Assembly: GCA_022822525.1 (NCBI GenBank) | Contig: JAJEBN010000099.1 | Location: 1 to 64,000, forward strand | Reading direction: 5' to 3' | DNA: 64,000 bases | Source: Acidimicrobiia bacterium | Lineage (GTDB): Bacteria > Actinomycetota > Acidimicrobiia > Acidimicrobiales > Poriferisodalaceae | Part shown: in pieces, positions 11,352-19,286 of the stretch | How positions within the stretch are numbered: position 1 is the first letter of the stretch | Layout of the letters: every line of letters starts with the position of its first letter | Made by a program: the position numbers and the translations under genes | Notes under the pieces: generated by a model | What the model saw: the letters and a program-made list of their open reading frames with translations, nothing else | Told to the model about the DNA's origin: nothing | Databases searched by the model: none

Positions 11352-12287
11352 ATGAGTGTGCCCGCTGCCGGGCCGGATTCGCATGGCGCGCCGATTGCGG
11401 GGCTTGATGAACGTGACGGGCGCCACGCGCGCCTGATCGGGTGGTGGGAGGCCGAGCGGCGAGATCTGCCGTGGCGGCGCACCCGCGACCCGTGGCTCGT
11501 GCTGGTCTCGGAGGTCATGCTGCAGCAGACCCAGGTGGACCGGGTGCTGCCGTACTTCGAGGCGTTCGCTGAGCGCTGGCCTACGCCGGAGCAGTGTGCA
11601 GCAGCGGAGCTCGCCGAGGTGCTGGCTGCCTGGCAGGGGCTGGGCTATCCCCGGCGAGCGCGCAACCTCTGGCAGACGGCGGCAATCATCACCGAGCGGC
11701 ATGGGGGCGGAATGCCTGCCAATCTCGACGACTTGCTGGCGCTTCCAGGCGTCGGGCCGTACACCGCGCGGGCAGTGCAGGCGTTTGCCTTTGCTCTCGA
11801 CACCGGCGTGGTGGACACCAACGTGGGCCGCATCCTTGCCCGCTGGACAGGTCGCCGGCTGGGCCCCAGGGAAGCACAGCACATCGCCGACGAGCTCGTT
11901 CCCGTAGGCGAGAGCTGGGCCTGGAACCAGGCGATGATGGATCTCGGCGCCCAGGTCTGCACAAGGCGAGACCCGAGCTGCGGCCGCTGCCCGGTGCAGC
12001 CGTGGTGCGCGTGGGGGAGCGCTGTCGTGGGCTCGGAGCCTTCGGGCCAGCCGGATCCGGCCGACCGCAGCGCTGGGGTCAGTGCGCGGCAGGCGCCGTT
12101 CGAGGGCAGCGATCGCCAGGCTCGGGGCCGTCTGCTGGCAGCGCTGTCAGATGGCCCGCTGCCAACCGCACGGGCTGCTGCGGCAATGCGGCTCGAACAC
12201 GACGCAGCCCGCGCTCAGCGGCTTGTCGCTGAGTTGATTGCCGAGGGCTTGGTCAGCGCAGCGGCCAGACAGCTTCGCTTGGGCTAA
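11352..12287 (+). CDS. mutY: A/G-specific adenine DNA glycosylase MutY
   Basis: 311 residues from the ATG at 11352. Removes adenine mispaired with 8-oxoguanine. Seen: 'LVSEVMLQQTQVDRVLPYF' with the catalytic Glu, helix-hairpin-helix 'LPGVGPYTARAVQAFAF', catalytic Asp in 'VVDTNVGRILAR', and four cluster cysteines spaced C-x6-C-x2-C-x5-C in 'CTRRDPSCGRCPVQPWC' for the [4Fe-4S] cluster. The C-terminus is short and lacks the NUDIX-like 8-oxoG recognition domain of E. coli MutY, as in many actinobacteria; in its place is a small winged-helix-like stretch. Convergent with the UGSC gene. Confidence 0.95.
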   Translation: MSVPAAGPDSHGAPIAGLDERDGRHARLIGWWEAERRDLPWRRTRDPWLVLVSEVMLQQTQVDRVLPYFEAFAERWPTPEQCAAAELAEVLAAWQGLGYPRRARNLWQTAAIITERHGGGMPANLDDLLALPGVGPYTARAVQAFAFALDTGVVDTNVGRILARWTGRRLGPREAQHIADELVPVGESWAWNQAMMDLGAQVCTRRDPSCGRCPVQPWCAWGSAVVGSEPSGQPDPADRSAGVSARQAPFEGSDRQARGRLLAALSDGPLPTARAAAAMRLEHDAARAQRLVAELIAEGLVSAAARQLRLG

Positions 12288-12309
12288 GCAGCCACGCTGT
12301 GCTTGTTGG

Positions 12310-12334
12310 GCTCGTAGCTCAAGCAGCTACGAGC
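12310..12334. terminator. Bidirectional hairpin between mutY and the UGSC gene
   Basis: Perfect 10-bp inverted repeat GCTCGTAGCT / AGCTACGAGC with a CAAGC loop. It sits between two convergent genes and covers the stop codon of the UGSC gene (12319-12321). There is no T-run on either side, so it may work as a weak or Rho-assisted terminator or protect both 3' ends. Confidence 0.5.
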
Positions 12335-12837
12335 TGTTCGATCAGCTCGTCGAAGGCCTTGTCGGCGATGGCGACCATCTCGTCGTCGGTGCGGTCCTGG
12401 ATGGGATGCTCCACCCACACGGCCGCCGGGTCGAAGCCGAGCGCCTTGCCCTGTACCTCGGCCCCGTCGACGAACTGGACGGTGGCGACGAACACCGACG
12501 GGATGCCGCGGCGTTCCAGATCAGCGATGTCGTGCACACTGCACGACGTGCAGCTGCCTCAATCGGCTAGCGCTTCAATCACCACGTCGCACTTGGTGGC
12601 GATCTCGTGGCGCAGGTCGACCGGGGCCGGCTTGGTGAACGTGGGCTTGGAGTAGCGCTCGACACGCAGGCCTCGCTCGGTCAGCCGTTCCTCGAGCCGG
12701 TTCAGGAAGCGGTCGCCGCGGGGCTTGCTGATGTCCAGCAGGCCCACGGTGAGGCCGTCCAGCGAATCGGGCCGGGTGACCCGTTCACGATGGGCGGGTG
12801 CCGCTTCGTTCGTCGGGTCCAAGACGACAGTGCTCAT
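12319..12837 (-). CDS. UGSC-family selenoprotein (in-frame UGA read as selenocysteine)
   Basis: The track shows two ORFs, 12559-12837 and 12319-12537, in one frame. Between them is a single TGA (12559-12561), giving 'VVIEALAD-U-GSCTSCSVHDIADLE', so the whole gene encodes 172 residues with Sec at 93. Known: a family named for its UGSC motif has Sec or Cys here; the residues either side of the UGA read on as one conserved protein. Downstream of the UGA is a perfect 8-bp hairpin at the distance required of a bacterial SECIS. Start ATG has an AGGGGGG ribosome site six bases upstream. Function unknown; U93 with C96/C99 suggests a redox centre. It follows a thioredoxin-fusion gene on the same strand by 118 nt. 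A Cys-lacking pseudogene is unlikely given the exact motif. Confidence 0.9.
12529..12547 (-). promoter_or_regulatory. SECIS-like hairpin of the UGSC selenoprotein
   Basis: On the minus strand GTCGTGCA-GTG-TGCACGAC: eight perfect pairs and a tiny loop with G first. The stem begins 12 nt and the loop 20 nt after the UGA. Bacterial SECIS elements need an apical loop about 16-37 nt from UGA with a G among its first bases, so this fits. It also codes within the ORF. Confidence 0.8.
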
Positions 12838-12955
12838 GTGGTCCCCCCTGTGTTGGATCCGGTGGGCACGTCCTGGTCGACTGTAGCCGCCCCCGGGCCT
12901 CAGCGGCCCGTGAGCGGAGCGAACAAGAGCGGCAAGCGAGGACGAGGTGGCCGTG

Positions 12956-14476
12956 CTAGCGCCAGGGGTCGACCTCGACGCAGACGGGCTGGGCGCCCAC
13001 CTCGCCGTTCACCCAGCCGCCGATGACCGCCGAGAACAGCCCTGCGCCGCCGCCGCAGTGCACCAGGTGCAGGCCGCCCTCACGGAACTTCGGCAGATCG
13101 GCTTCGGCCAGGAATTCGGGCACGCCTTCGGCGATGTCGCCAGCGCCGCGCACCAGCTCGGCACCCGGGCGCGTCGTCAGCTCGTTGATGCGTTCGGCAG
13201 TCTGCTGGCGGGTCCAGCCGCTGTCGATGAACACGCGGGAGTGGTCCGGCGCCACCGCCAGGATCGCATCGAAACCCAGCACCAGCTTCGGGTGGTGGAT
13301 CGCGTTCAGCGCTGCCGCCATGGTGCGCGCAAGCGACTCGGGATCCCGAGAGAGCTGGTCGACCACCGAGCGGGGCCCTTCGCCGGGGAAGGCTGTCACG
13401 GTGTTGGTGCCGGCTTCGAAGCCGAAGTCGGTGCACAGCGGATCCCAGCCGGCACCACCGCCTTCGCTGCCGCCTGGTTCAGAGTGCGCATCTCCGCCTT
13501 CGATCTCGGCGAAGCAGAAGCCCACCTTGCCGGGCTGACCGAGCGCCGCTCGGTCGACTTCACCGGGTCGCCCGCCGCCCACGTTGCGCACGATGAGTTG
13601 CACTGCCCGGCCGATGGTGCTGTTGGCGCGATTGCCCTGGCCGAACACGTTGATCCCGTTGTTCATGCCGATCCGGCGGGCGATCGGCCCGTTCACGATG
13701 AAGACAGGGCCGACGGGCATCGTGGTGGCCAGCATCCCGTGCATGTTGAACGTGTTGTTGCACACGGCGGTCAGCGCAGCCAGCACCACCGGGAAGTACT
13801 CGGGCCGGCAGCCGGCCATCACTGCGTTCACCGCGGCCTTCTCAACCGTGCAGTCGGCGAGATCGGGTGCGACGTTGGCTACTACGTCGCCGGGGGCACG
13901 CGACGTTCCCGCCAGCATCGCCGCCACCCGCTCAGCGGTGGGCGGCACCAGCGGCAGGCCGTCGGACCAGCCCCGGTCGAACATCGCTTCGTGAAGGTCT
14001 TCCTGGCTGCCGAACTCGATACGGCGAGCGCTCAGGCCCGAGCCGCCGAAGCGAGCCTCCAGGGCGTCGACGTGAGCCGGATCGACCGAGAGCGAACCGC
14101 AGCCGGGACGATGCTCGGGCAGGCTGGCACCCAAGCTGTCGAGCCCGGTGAACGACTCCCATTCGGGTCGGGACCAGCCCACGATGCGCCCGGCCTCGGC
14201 ACCGTCGTCGAACCGCATCAGCGTCGGCACGGTCTCGATGTCGTGATGCCACGAGAAGCCGAGGTCGGCGTCGTGCATCCTGGCTGCGACCGCCTCGGGG
14301 AAGGCGGGATCGTCCTGGGTGAACACGGTCAGCGAGCCTCGGGCTTCGATGTCGGCCAGCACCGGCTCGATCAGCTCGCACGTGGGGCAATCTCGCTTCA
14401 CCACGGCCACCAATCCGTTCTGCGGCACGCTCGCCGCCGTGTCGTTGGCCGTGTTCCCGTCAGTGCTCGAAGCCAT
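12956..14476 (-). CDS. Thioredoxin-domain fusion protein, partner of the UGSC selenoprotein
   Basis: 506 residues. Residues about 20-110 form a thioredoxin/glutaredoxin-like domain with a 'CPTC' site (C30, C33), 'VPTLMRFDDGAEAGRIVGW' supplying the cis-Pro strand, and no signal peptide. From about residue 155 on is a large conserved domain I do not recognise, with 'GWSDGLPLVPPTAERV', 'AVCNNTFNMHGMLATTMPVG', 'RIGMNNGINVFGQGNRANST' and a Gly-rich end 'HCGGGAGLFSAVIGGWVNG'; several conserved Cys are present. It is the upstream gene of the UGSC selenoprotein. Inference: the thioredoxin domain recycles, or passes electrons to, the Sec centre. Start ATG has TAGCCT 6 nt upstream. Confidence 0.8.
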   Translation of the reverse strand: MASSTDGNTANDTAASVPQNGLVAVVKRDCPTCELIEPVLADIEARGSLTVFTQDDPAFPEAVAARMHDADLGFSWHHDIETVPTLMRFDDGAEAGRIVGWSRPEWESFTGLDSLGASLPEHRPGCGSLSVDPAHVDALEARFGGSGLSARRIEFGSQEDLHEAMFDRGWSDGLPLVPPTAERVAAMLAGTSRAPGDVVANVAPDLADCTVEKAAVNAVMAGCRPEYFPVVLAALTAVCNNTFNMHGMLATTMPVGPVFIVNGPIARRIGMNNGINVFGQGNRANSTIGRAVQLIVRNVGGGRPGEVDRAALGQPGKVGFCFAEIEGGDAHSEPGGSEGGGAGWDPLCTDFGFEAGTNTVTAFPGEGPRSVVDQLSRDPESLARTMAAALNAIHHPKLVLGFDAILAVAPDHSRVFIDSGWTRQQTAERINELTTRPGAELVRGAGDIAEGVPEFLAEADLPKFREGGLHLVHCGGGAGLFSAVIGGWVNGEVGAQPVCVEVDPWR

Positions 14477-14482
14477 GGCCGG

Positions 14483-14488
14483 AGGCTA
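14483..14488 (-). promoter_or_regulatory. -10 box TAGCCT for the thioredoxin-fusion/UGSC unit
   Basis: TAGCCT (minus strand) 6 nt before the ATG at 14476; within the 67-bp divergent spacer. Confidence 0.55.
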
Positions 14489-14530
14489 TATGTGGCTTAC
14501 CGGGGGCGGCCCGGGCAGGGTTCGGCTGTC

Positions 14531-14536
14531 TAGGGT
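14531..14536 (+). promoter_or_regulatory. -10 box TAGGGT for the flavin reductase gene
   Basis: TAGGGT 7 nt before the GTG at 14544, on the other side of the same divergent spacer. Confidence 0.55.
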
Positions 14537-14543
14537 TGGCGCC

Positions 14544-15038
14544 GTGACTGACTTGAGCGACCAGCCCTCCATCGACAGCAGGCTCTTCCGGGATGTGCTG
14601 GGGCATTTCCCGACCGGCGTCACCGCCGTCACCGCCGTGATCGAGGGCCGACCGGTCGGCATGGCCATCGGCTCGTTCACTTCGGTGTCTCTCGACCCGC
14701 CGCTCGTGGCGTTCCTGCCCACCAAGGATTCGTCGTCATGGGGCGACATCCGAGCCGCGGGCAGCTTCTGCGTGAACATCATGGCTCAGGACCAGATGGC
14801 CACCTGCGGCGTCATGGCCAGCCGAGCCGACGACAAGTTTGCCGACGTCGAGTGGCGACCTGGACCTACGGGCGCCCCCATCATCGAGGGCTCGATCGCC
14901 TACATCGATTGCACCATCGAAGCCGTGCACGATGGCGGCGATCACGACATCGTCGTGGGGCGGGTAGTCGAGCTCGAAGTGCTCGATGCCAAGGATCCGC
15001 TGCTGTTCTGGAAGGGTGGCTACGGCACCTTCGCGTGA
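14544..15038 (+). CDS. Flavin reductase family protein (HpaC/NTAB type)
   Basis: 164 residues from the GTG at 14544, where the family normally begins ('FRDVLGHFPTGVTAVTA'). The motif 'GMAIGSFTSVSLDPPLVAFLPTKDSSSW' is the flavin-binding core of the short-chain flavin reductase family, and 'GSFCVNIMAQDQ' follows. It supplies reduced FMN or FAD to a monooxygenase. Possible partners in the window are the HsaA-like gene at 26.6 kb and the HpaB-like gene at 53 kb, but neither is adjacent. Lies in a divergent pair with the thioredoxin-fusion gene. Confidence 0.88.
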   Translation: MTDLSDQPSIDSRLFRDVLGHFPTGVTAVTAVIEGRPVGMAIGSFTSVSLDPPLVAFLPTKDSSSWGDIRAAGSFCVNIMAQDQMATCGVMASRADDKFADVEWRPGPTGAPIIEGSIAYIDCTIEAVHDGGDHDIVVGRVVELEVLDAKDPLLFWKGGYGTFA

Positions 15039-15062
15039 CGTCGGGCTGATGGGCGGGCGGCG

Positions 15063-15437
15063 GTGATCGGCACCGTCGCTCGCATTGTGCTGGGTGCGCT
15101 GTTTCTGGCATCGGGGGCGCTGAAGCTGCGCGACCCGTCGTGGCCCGGCGCTGCCCGTGCGATGGGTGCGCCCCGTTGGACAGTGCCCCTCATCGCGCCG
15201 GTAGAGATCGCGCTGGGGGCGGCCCTGGCGGCAGGCGTTGCCGAGCCGTGGCCGGCGTGGGTGGCGCTAGCGCTGCTGGCGGCATTCAGCGCGGCGCTGA
15301 TGCGCGTGCTGACGCGTCCGGTGGGCGAGCGTCCCGCCTGCGCCTGCTTCGGCCGCTGGTCTTCCAAACCGGTCGGCGCCGGCTCGCTCCTGCGCAACGG
15401 TGTGCTGGCCGCACTCGCCGTACTGGCGCTGACCTAA
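15063..15437 (+). CDS. MauE/DoxX-like small membrane protein
   Basis: 124 residues, about four hydrophobic segments. 'ASGALKLRDPSWPGAA' at the N-terminus and 'CACFGRWSSKPVGAGSLLRN' in the third loop match the methylamine-utilisation MauE family, in which a CxCFG loop is conserved. MauE-type proteins are thought to help disulfide formation or electron transfer at the membrane; here the partner is unknown. Begins 25 nt after the flavin reductase gene and is probably co-transcribed. Confidence 0.75.
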   Translation: MIGTVARIVLGALFLASGALKLRDPSWPGAARAMGAPRWTVPLIAPVEIALGAALAAGVAEPWPAWVALALLAAFSAALMRVLTRPVGERPACACFGRWSSKPVGAGSLLRNGVLAALAVLALT

Positions 15438-15439
15438 AC

Positions 15440-15456
15440 CGACGCCGCAAGCGTCG
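15440..15456 (+). terminator. Hairpin after the MauE-like gene
   Basis: CGACGC-CGCAA-GCGTCG, six pairs, three bases after the TAA stop and followed by CGTTGTC. No long T-run. Confidence 0.35.
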
Positions 15457-15528
15457 CGTTGTCGACGCCGCCCGCATCGGCTGTGCGTGGCTTGCGCCGC
15501 TCGTGCTGTCTGCCTGTCTGCGCGCGGC

Positions 15529-17661
15529 TTACGCCACGCCGAGCACGTCGCAGATGAACGCCAGGACGAACGCCTCATCGCGCCAGGCGTCGTAGCGGCC
15601 TGAGGGCCCGCCGTGGCCGGCACCCATTTCGGTGCGCAGCAGGATCGGCTTGGTCGACGTAGTGGTCGCCCGCAGCTTGGCCACCCACTTGGCAGGCTCC
15701 CAGTACTGCACCCGCGGGTCGGTCAGCCCAGCAGTGACCAGCAGGGCAGGGTGGTCGATGGCCTCGACGTTCTCATATGGCGCATACGACCGGATCGTCT
15801 CGAACGCCGCCGGGTCATTCGGATCGCCCCACTCGTCGTACTCGGTGACGGTCAAGGGGATGTCCGGGTCGAGCATCGTGTTCAGGACGTCCACGAAGGG
15901 CACCTCGGCAACCACACCGCAGAACAGCTCCGGGTGGCGGTTCACCATCGCTCCCATCAGCAGGCCGCCGGCACTGCCGCCCCGGGCGCAGATCCGCTGC
16001 GGGTCGGCCCATCGGGCTGCTGCGAGGTGTCCGGCGCAGGCCGCGAAGTCGTCGAAGGTGTTGTGCTTGTCGGCGAGCTTGCCGCCCTCGTACCAGGCCC
16101 GCCCCAACTCGCCGCCGCCGCGCACGTGGGCCATGGCGAACAGCACGCCCCGGTCCAGCAGCGACAGCCGGGCCGTCGAGAACGACGCAGGCATGCCGAT
16201 CTCGTAGGCCCCGTAGCCGTAGAGCAGGCAAGGCGCGGGCCAGCTGATTGCGTCCGGCTTCCACACCAAGCTGATCGGCACCGCGGTGCCGTCGGGCGCC
16301 GTGGCCGTGATGCGCTCGGTCTTGTACGCGCTCAGGTCGACATCGCCCAGCACCGGCAGCTGGTCGAGCAGCTCCCGCTCGCCGCTGTCGAGGTCGAGCT
16401 CGAAGATCGAGGGCGGCGTCACCATCGAGGTGTAGCCGAACCGGTAGCGGCGGGTGTCGAATTCGGCATTCGCCCCGCCGCCGGCCTCGTAGACCGGCTC
16501 GGGCATCTCGATCTCGAATGACGGGCCAAGCCCGCCCGAATCTGCACCGTTCGGACGTAACCCGCTCGACTGATCGTCGCGAGTGTCGTGAATCCGCAGC
16601 CGGACCAGACCGTCCTGGCGCTCGTGAACCACCACGAAGTCCCGGAAGCAGTCCAAGCCGTCGATGCGAATACCGTCGCGGGCACCGATGAGCTCGCGCC
16701 ACGCGCTGCCGGCGTCCGCGGGCGGGGCGTCGCCTGCGCTCGGCACGGGCGCCTCGACCAGCCGGAAGTCCAGTGCGCCATCGTTGGTGACGATCAGCAG
16801 CCGGTCGCCCTGATGGTCGACGCCGTACTCGATGCCCTCGCTGCGCGAGCGCACCACCAGCGGCTCGGCATCCGGCCGGTCGCCATCCACCAGCCGGTGC
16901 TCCGACGTGATCTTCGACTGCGAGCCGATCACCACGAACCGCTCGCTGCTGGTAGCGCCGACGCCCACCCAGAACCGCTCGTCGTCCTCCCGGTAGGACT
17001 CCACGTCGGTGGCGGGGTCGGTGCCCACGACATGGCGGATCACCCGATTGGGTCGCTGGGCATCATCGGTGCGCACCATGAACAGCGTCGAGTTGTCGTT
17101 CGCCCACACCAGCCCGTAGCTCAGCTCAGAGAGCCCGCATCCCGGTGCCGGCACGTCGGGGCCGTCCAGCACCTCACCGGTCGCAATGTCGACCACCCTC
17201 AGCGCGTACTGCTCGTCGCCGTCGGTATCGGTGGTGTAGGCGAGCAGGCGGTGATCGGGGCTGACGGCCAGGTCGCCGACGGCGAAGTACTCGTGGCCCT
17301 CGGCGAGGTCGTTTTCGTCGAGCAGCACGATCTCGTCATCGTCGGCGCCGCCCCGGGGGCGCCGCACATGGATGACATACTGCAGCCCCTCCACCGTGCG
17401 GGCCCGGTACTCCCAGTCGTCCTTCGGCGTCGGCAGCGACTGGTGGGTCTCCTTGGTGCGGGTCTTGATCTCGCCGAAGATCTGCTCGCGCAGATCCGCC
17501 AGGTGGGCAGTCGAGGCTTCCGTGAAGGCGTTCTCAGCCTCGAGGTACTCCCGCACGGCAGGGTCGTCCCGCTCGCGCAGCCAGTACCACGGGTCGTCGG
17601 TCTCGGTGCCGTGAATGCGCCGCACGTGCGGCTGCTGCGATGCCACCGGAGCCTGCGTCAT
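15529..17661 (-). CDS. ptrB: Oligopeptidase B (prolyl-oligopeptidase family S9A)
   Basis: 710 residues, normal for the family. Cytosolic serine peptidase that cleaves short peptides after basic residues. N-terminal propeller entry 'DDPWYWLRERDDPAVREYL' and 'EIKTRTKETHQSLP' are oligopeptidase-B hallmarks. The C-terminal hydrolase domain shows nucleophile 'GGSAGGLLMGA', the catalytic Asp in 'GLTDPRVQYWEPAKWV' and the His in 'GAGHGGPSGR'. No signal peptide. The plus-strand ORFs across it are shadows. Confidence 0.95.
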   Translation of the reverse strand: MTQAPVASQQPHVRRIHGTETDDPWYWLRERDDPAVREYLEAENAFTEASTAHLADLREQIFGEIKTRTKETHQSLPTPKDDWEYRARTVEGLQYVIHVRRPRGGADDDEIVLLDENDLAEGHEYFAVGDLAVSPDHRLLAYTTDTDGDEQYALRVVDIATGEVLDGPDVPAPGCGLSELSYGLVWANDNSTLFMVRTDDAQRPNRVIRHVVGTDPATDVESYREDDERFWVGVGATSSERFVVIGSQSKITSEHRLVDGDRPDAEPLVVRSRSEGIEYGVDHQGDRLLIVTNDGALDFRLVEAPVPSAGDAPPADAGSAWRELIGARDGIRIDGLDCFRDFVVVHERQDGLVRLRIHDTRDDQSSGLRPNGADSGGLGPSFEIEMPEPVYEAGGGANAEFDTRRYRFGYTSMVTPPSIFELDLDSGERELLDQLPVLGDVDLSAYKTERITATAPDGTAVPISLVWKPDAISWPAPCLLYGYGAYEIGMPASFSTARLSLLDRGVLFAMAHVRGGGELGRAWYEGGKLADKHNTFDDFAACAGHLAAARWADPQRICARGGSAGGLLMGAMVNRHPELFCGVVAEVPFVDVLNTMLDPDIPLTVTEYDEWGDPNDPAAFETIRSYAPYENVEAIDHPALLVTAGLTDPRVQYWEPAKWVAKLRATTTSTKPILLRTEMGAGHGGPSGRYDAWRDEAFVLAFICDVLGVA

Positions 17662-17722
17662 GGAGCCAGCACCGTACCCGGCAAGCTGCGCCGGTCACTC
17701 CATCAATTCAGAGGCTGACCAC

Positions 17723-17728
17723 TAGCGT
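17723..17728 (+). promoter_or_regulatory. -10 box TAGCGT for the gamma carbonic anhydrase gene
   Basis: TAGCGT 6 nt before the GTG at 17735. Confidence 0.55.
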
Positions 17729-17734
17729 GGCGAC

Positions 17735-18253
17735 GTGCCGATATATGCGCTTGGCGACCATGTGCCCGACATCCACCCCGACGCCTTCGTGATGCCCGAG
17801 GCGATCATCATCGGACGGGTGACGATCGGCCCGGAGGCGTCCATCTGGTCGGGCGCAGTGCTGCGCGGCGACGACAACGACATCGTCGTGGGGGCTGGAT
17901 CGTCGGTGCAGGACAACGCCGTGCTTCATGTGACCGAGCAATGGTCGACCACCGTGGGGGAGCGCTGCACCATCGGCCACCTGGCGCACATCGAGGGCGG
18001 CGTGGTGCACGACGAGGCCCTGGTCGGAACCGGCTCAATCGTGCTGCACGATGCCGAGATCGGCGAGCGGGCGCTGGTGGGCGCCGGCGCCGTGGTGCCG
18101 GGCGGCATGAAGGTCCCGCCGGGCACGATCGCGGTGGGCACACCCGCCAAGATCCGCGAAGGCGTCGACACCGTCCCGCTCATCCTGCCCGGCGTGCAGA
18201 ACTACCTCGACCGCCGGGTCCGCTACATGGGCGAACTGCGCCGCCTCGACTGA
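17735..18253 (+). CDS. Gamma-carbonic-anhydrase-family hexapeptide-repeat protein
   Basis: 172 residues forming a left-handed beta helix: repeated hexapeptides such as 'IIIGRVTIGPEASIWSGAVLRGD' and 'ALVGAGAVVPGGMKVPPGTIAVGTPAKI'. It belongs with YrdA/PaaY/CamH-type gamma carbonic anhydrases. Two expected metal His are present ('NAVLHV' and 'TIGHLAH'), but the third, normally in 'GHxxxxHG', is Glu here, with a His two residues earlier, so zinc binding may use a shifted ligand. Function could be carbonic anhydrase or a related non-catalytic role. Confidence 0.85.
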   Translation: MPIYALGDHVPDIHPDAFVMPEAIIIGRVTIGPEASIWSGAVLRGDDNDIVVGAGSSVQDNAVLHVTEQWSTTVGERCTIGHLAHIEGGVVHDEALVGTGSIVLHDAEIGERALVGAGAVVPGGMKVPPGTIAVGTPAKIREGVDTVPLILPGVQNYLDRRVRYMGELRRLD

Positions 18254-18308
18254 TACCGCGCTTCGCTTCGCCCCGGTCGACACCCTGACGCGCCGCAATC
18301 CGCAGCGG

Positions 18309-18314
18309 TAGCGT
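18309..18314 (+). promoter_or_regulatory. -10 box TAGCGT for the second LLM gene
   Basis: TAGCGT 8 nt before the ATG at 18323. Confidence 0.5.
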
Positions 18315-18322
18315 CACGGCCC

Positions 18323-19228
18323 ATGAGCATGGGAAGCATCGACTTGGGACGTATCGGCATCTGGACGGGGGTGCTCGATTCACTGCCGTCCGCGCAGGGC
18401 GTGGAGTTCGTGGCCGAAGTCGAGGAACTCGGCTATGGGGCCTTCTGGATCCCCGAAGCCGTCGGGCGTGACCCCTTCGTGGCCGCCGCCCGCCTGCTGG
18501 AAGGCACCAGCGCCATCAAGATCGCCACCGGCATCGCCAACATCTACGCCCGCGACCCCATGACCATGGCCAACACGCTGCGCACCATCGACGAGGCCCA
18601 CCCCGGGCGTTTCCTGCTGGGCCTCGGCGTCAGCCACCACCATCTCGTCGAGTACATCCGCAAGCACGACTACTCCAAGCCGCTCAGCTACATGCGCGAG
18701 TACCTCGAGCGCATGGGCAAGGCCCGCTTCATGGCCCACGGCCCCCAGGAGCTGCCCGAGATCGTGCTGGCGGCGCTCGGCCCCAAGATGCTCGAGCTGT
18801 CGGCCACCGCAACCGCCGGCGCCCACCCCTACTTCGTGCCGCCCGAGCACACGGCGGTGGCCCGCGACACCATGGGCCCCGACGCGGCGCTGTATCCCGA
18901 GCAGATGGCCATTCTCGACACGAACGCCGACTCGGCCCGTGCGCTGGCCCGCAAGAACATGGCCATATACCTGGGCCTGCCGAACTACGCCAACAACCTG
19001 CTGCGGCTGGGCTTCACCCAGGCCGACATCGACGGCGGCCCCGACGGCGGACCGTCCGACAAGCTGGTCGACGCCATCGTGGCCTGGGGCACCGAAGACG
19101 ACGTCAAGGCCCGTGTCGACGCCCACTTCGACGCCGGCGCCGACCACGTCTGCGTGCAGGTCCTGGCCGGTGACCCCCCAGCAGCCTTCGACGGCTGGCG
19201 CCGCCTCGCCCCCGCCCTGCTCGACTGA
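18323..19228 (+). CDS. F420-dependent LLM-class oxidoreductase (TIGR03620-like)
   Basis: 301-residue luciferase-like TIM barrel. 'LGRIGIWTGVLDSLP' and 'ELGYGAFWIPEAVGRDPF' at the start, 'IANIYARDPMTMANTLRTIDEAHPGRF' and 'LGLGVSHHHLVE' are typical of the actinobacterial F420 subfamily I recall as TIGR03620. The substrate is unknown. Single-gene unit with its own -10 box, followed by the suf operon. Confidence 0.87.
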   Translation: MSMGSIDLGRIGIWTGVLDSLPSAQGVEFVAEVEELGYGAFWIPEAVGRDPFVAAARLLEGTSAIKIATGIANIYARDPMTMANTLRTIDEAHPGRFLLGLGVSHHHLVEYIRKHDYSKPLSYMREYLERMGKARFMAHGPQELPEIVLAALGPKMLELSATATAGAHPYFVPPEHTAVARDTMGPDAALYPEQMAILDTNADSARALARKNMAIYLGLPNYANNLLRLGFTQADIDGGPDGGPSDKLVDAIVAWGTEDDVKARVDAHFDAGADHVCVQVLAGDPPAAFDGWRRLAPALLD

Positions 19229-19274
19229 GCGCTCCGCCCCGCGCGCTGCACTCGGACCCCGACAGGGGCGGCGT

Positions 19275-19280
19275 TAGGCT
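19275..19280 (+). promoter_or_regulatory. -10 box TAGGCT of the suf operon
   Basis: TAGGCT 6 nt before the sufB ATG at 19287. No SufR or IscR gene is in the window, so the regulator is not known. Confidence 0.55.
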
Positions 19281-19286
19281 GAACTC

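Noticed and set aside
12559-12561. The UGA in the UGSC gene as a pseudogene-making nonsense mutation
   Set aside because: It sits on the exact Sec position of the family motif, the frame is intact on both sides, and a SECIS-like hairpin follows.
12947-14533. 528-residue plus-strand ORF opposite the thioredoxin-fusion gene
   Set aside because: Shadow ORF; the minus strand carries the CPTC thioredoxin domain and conserved motifs.
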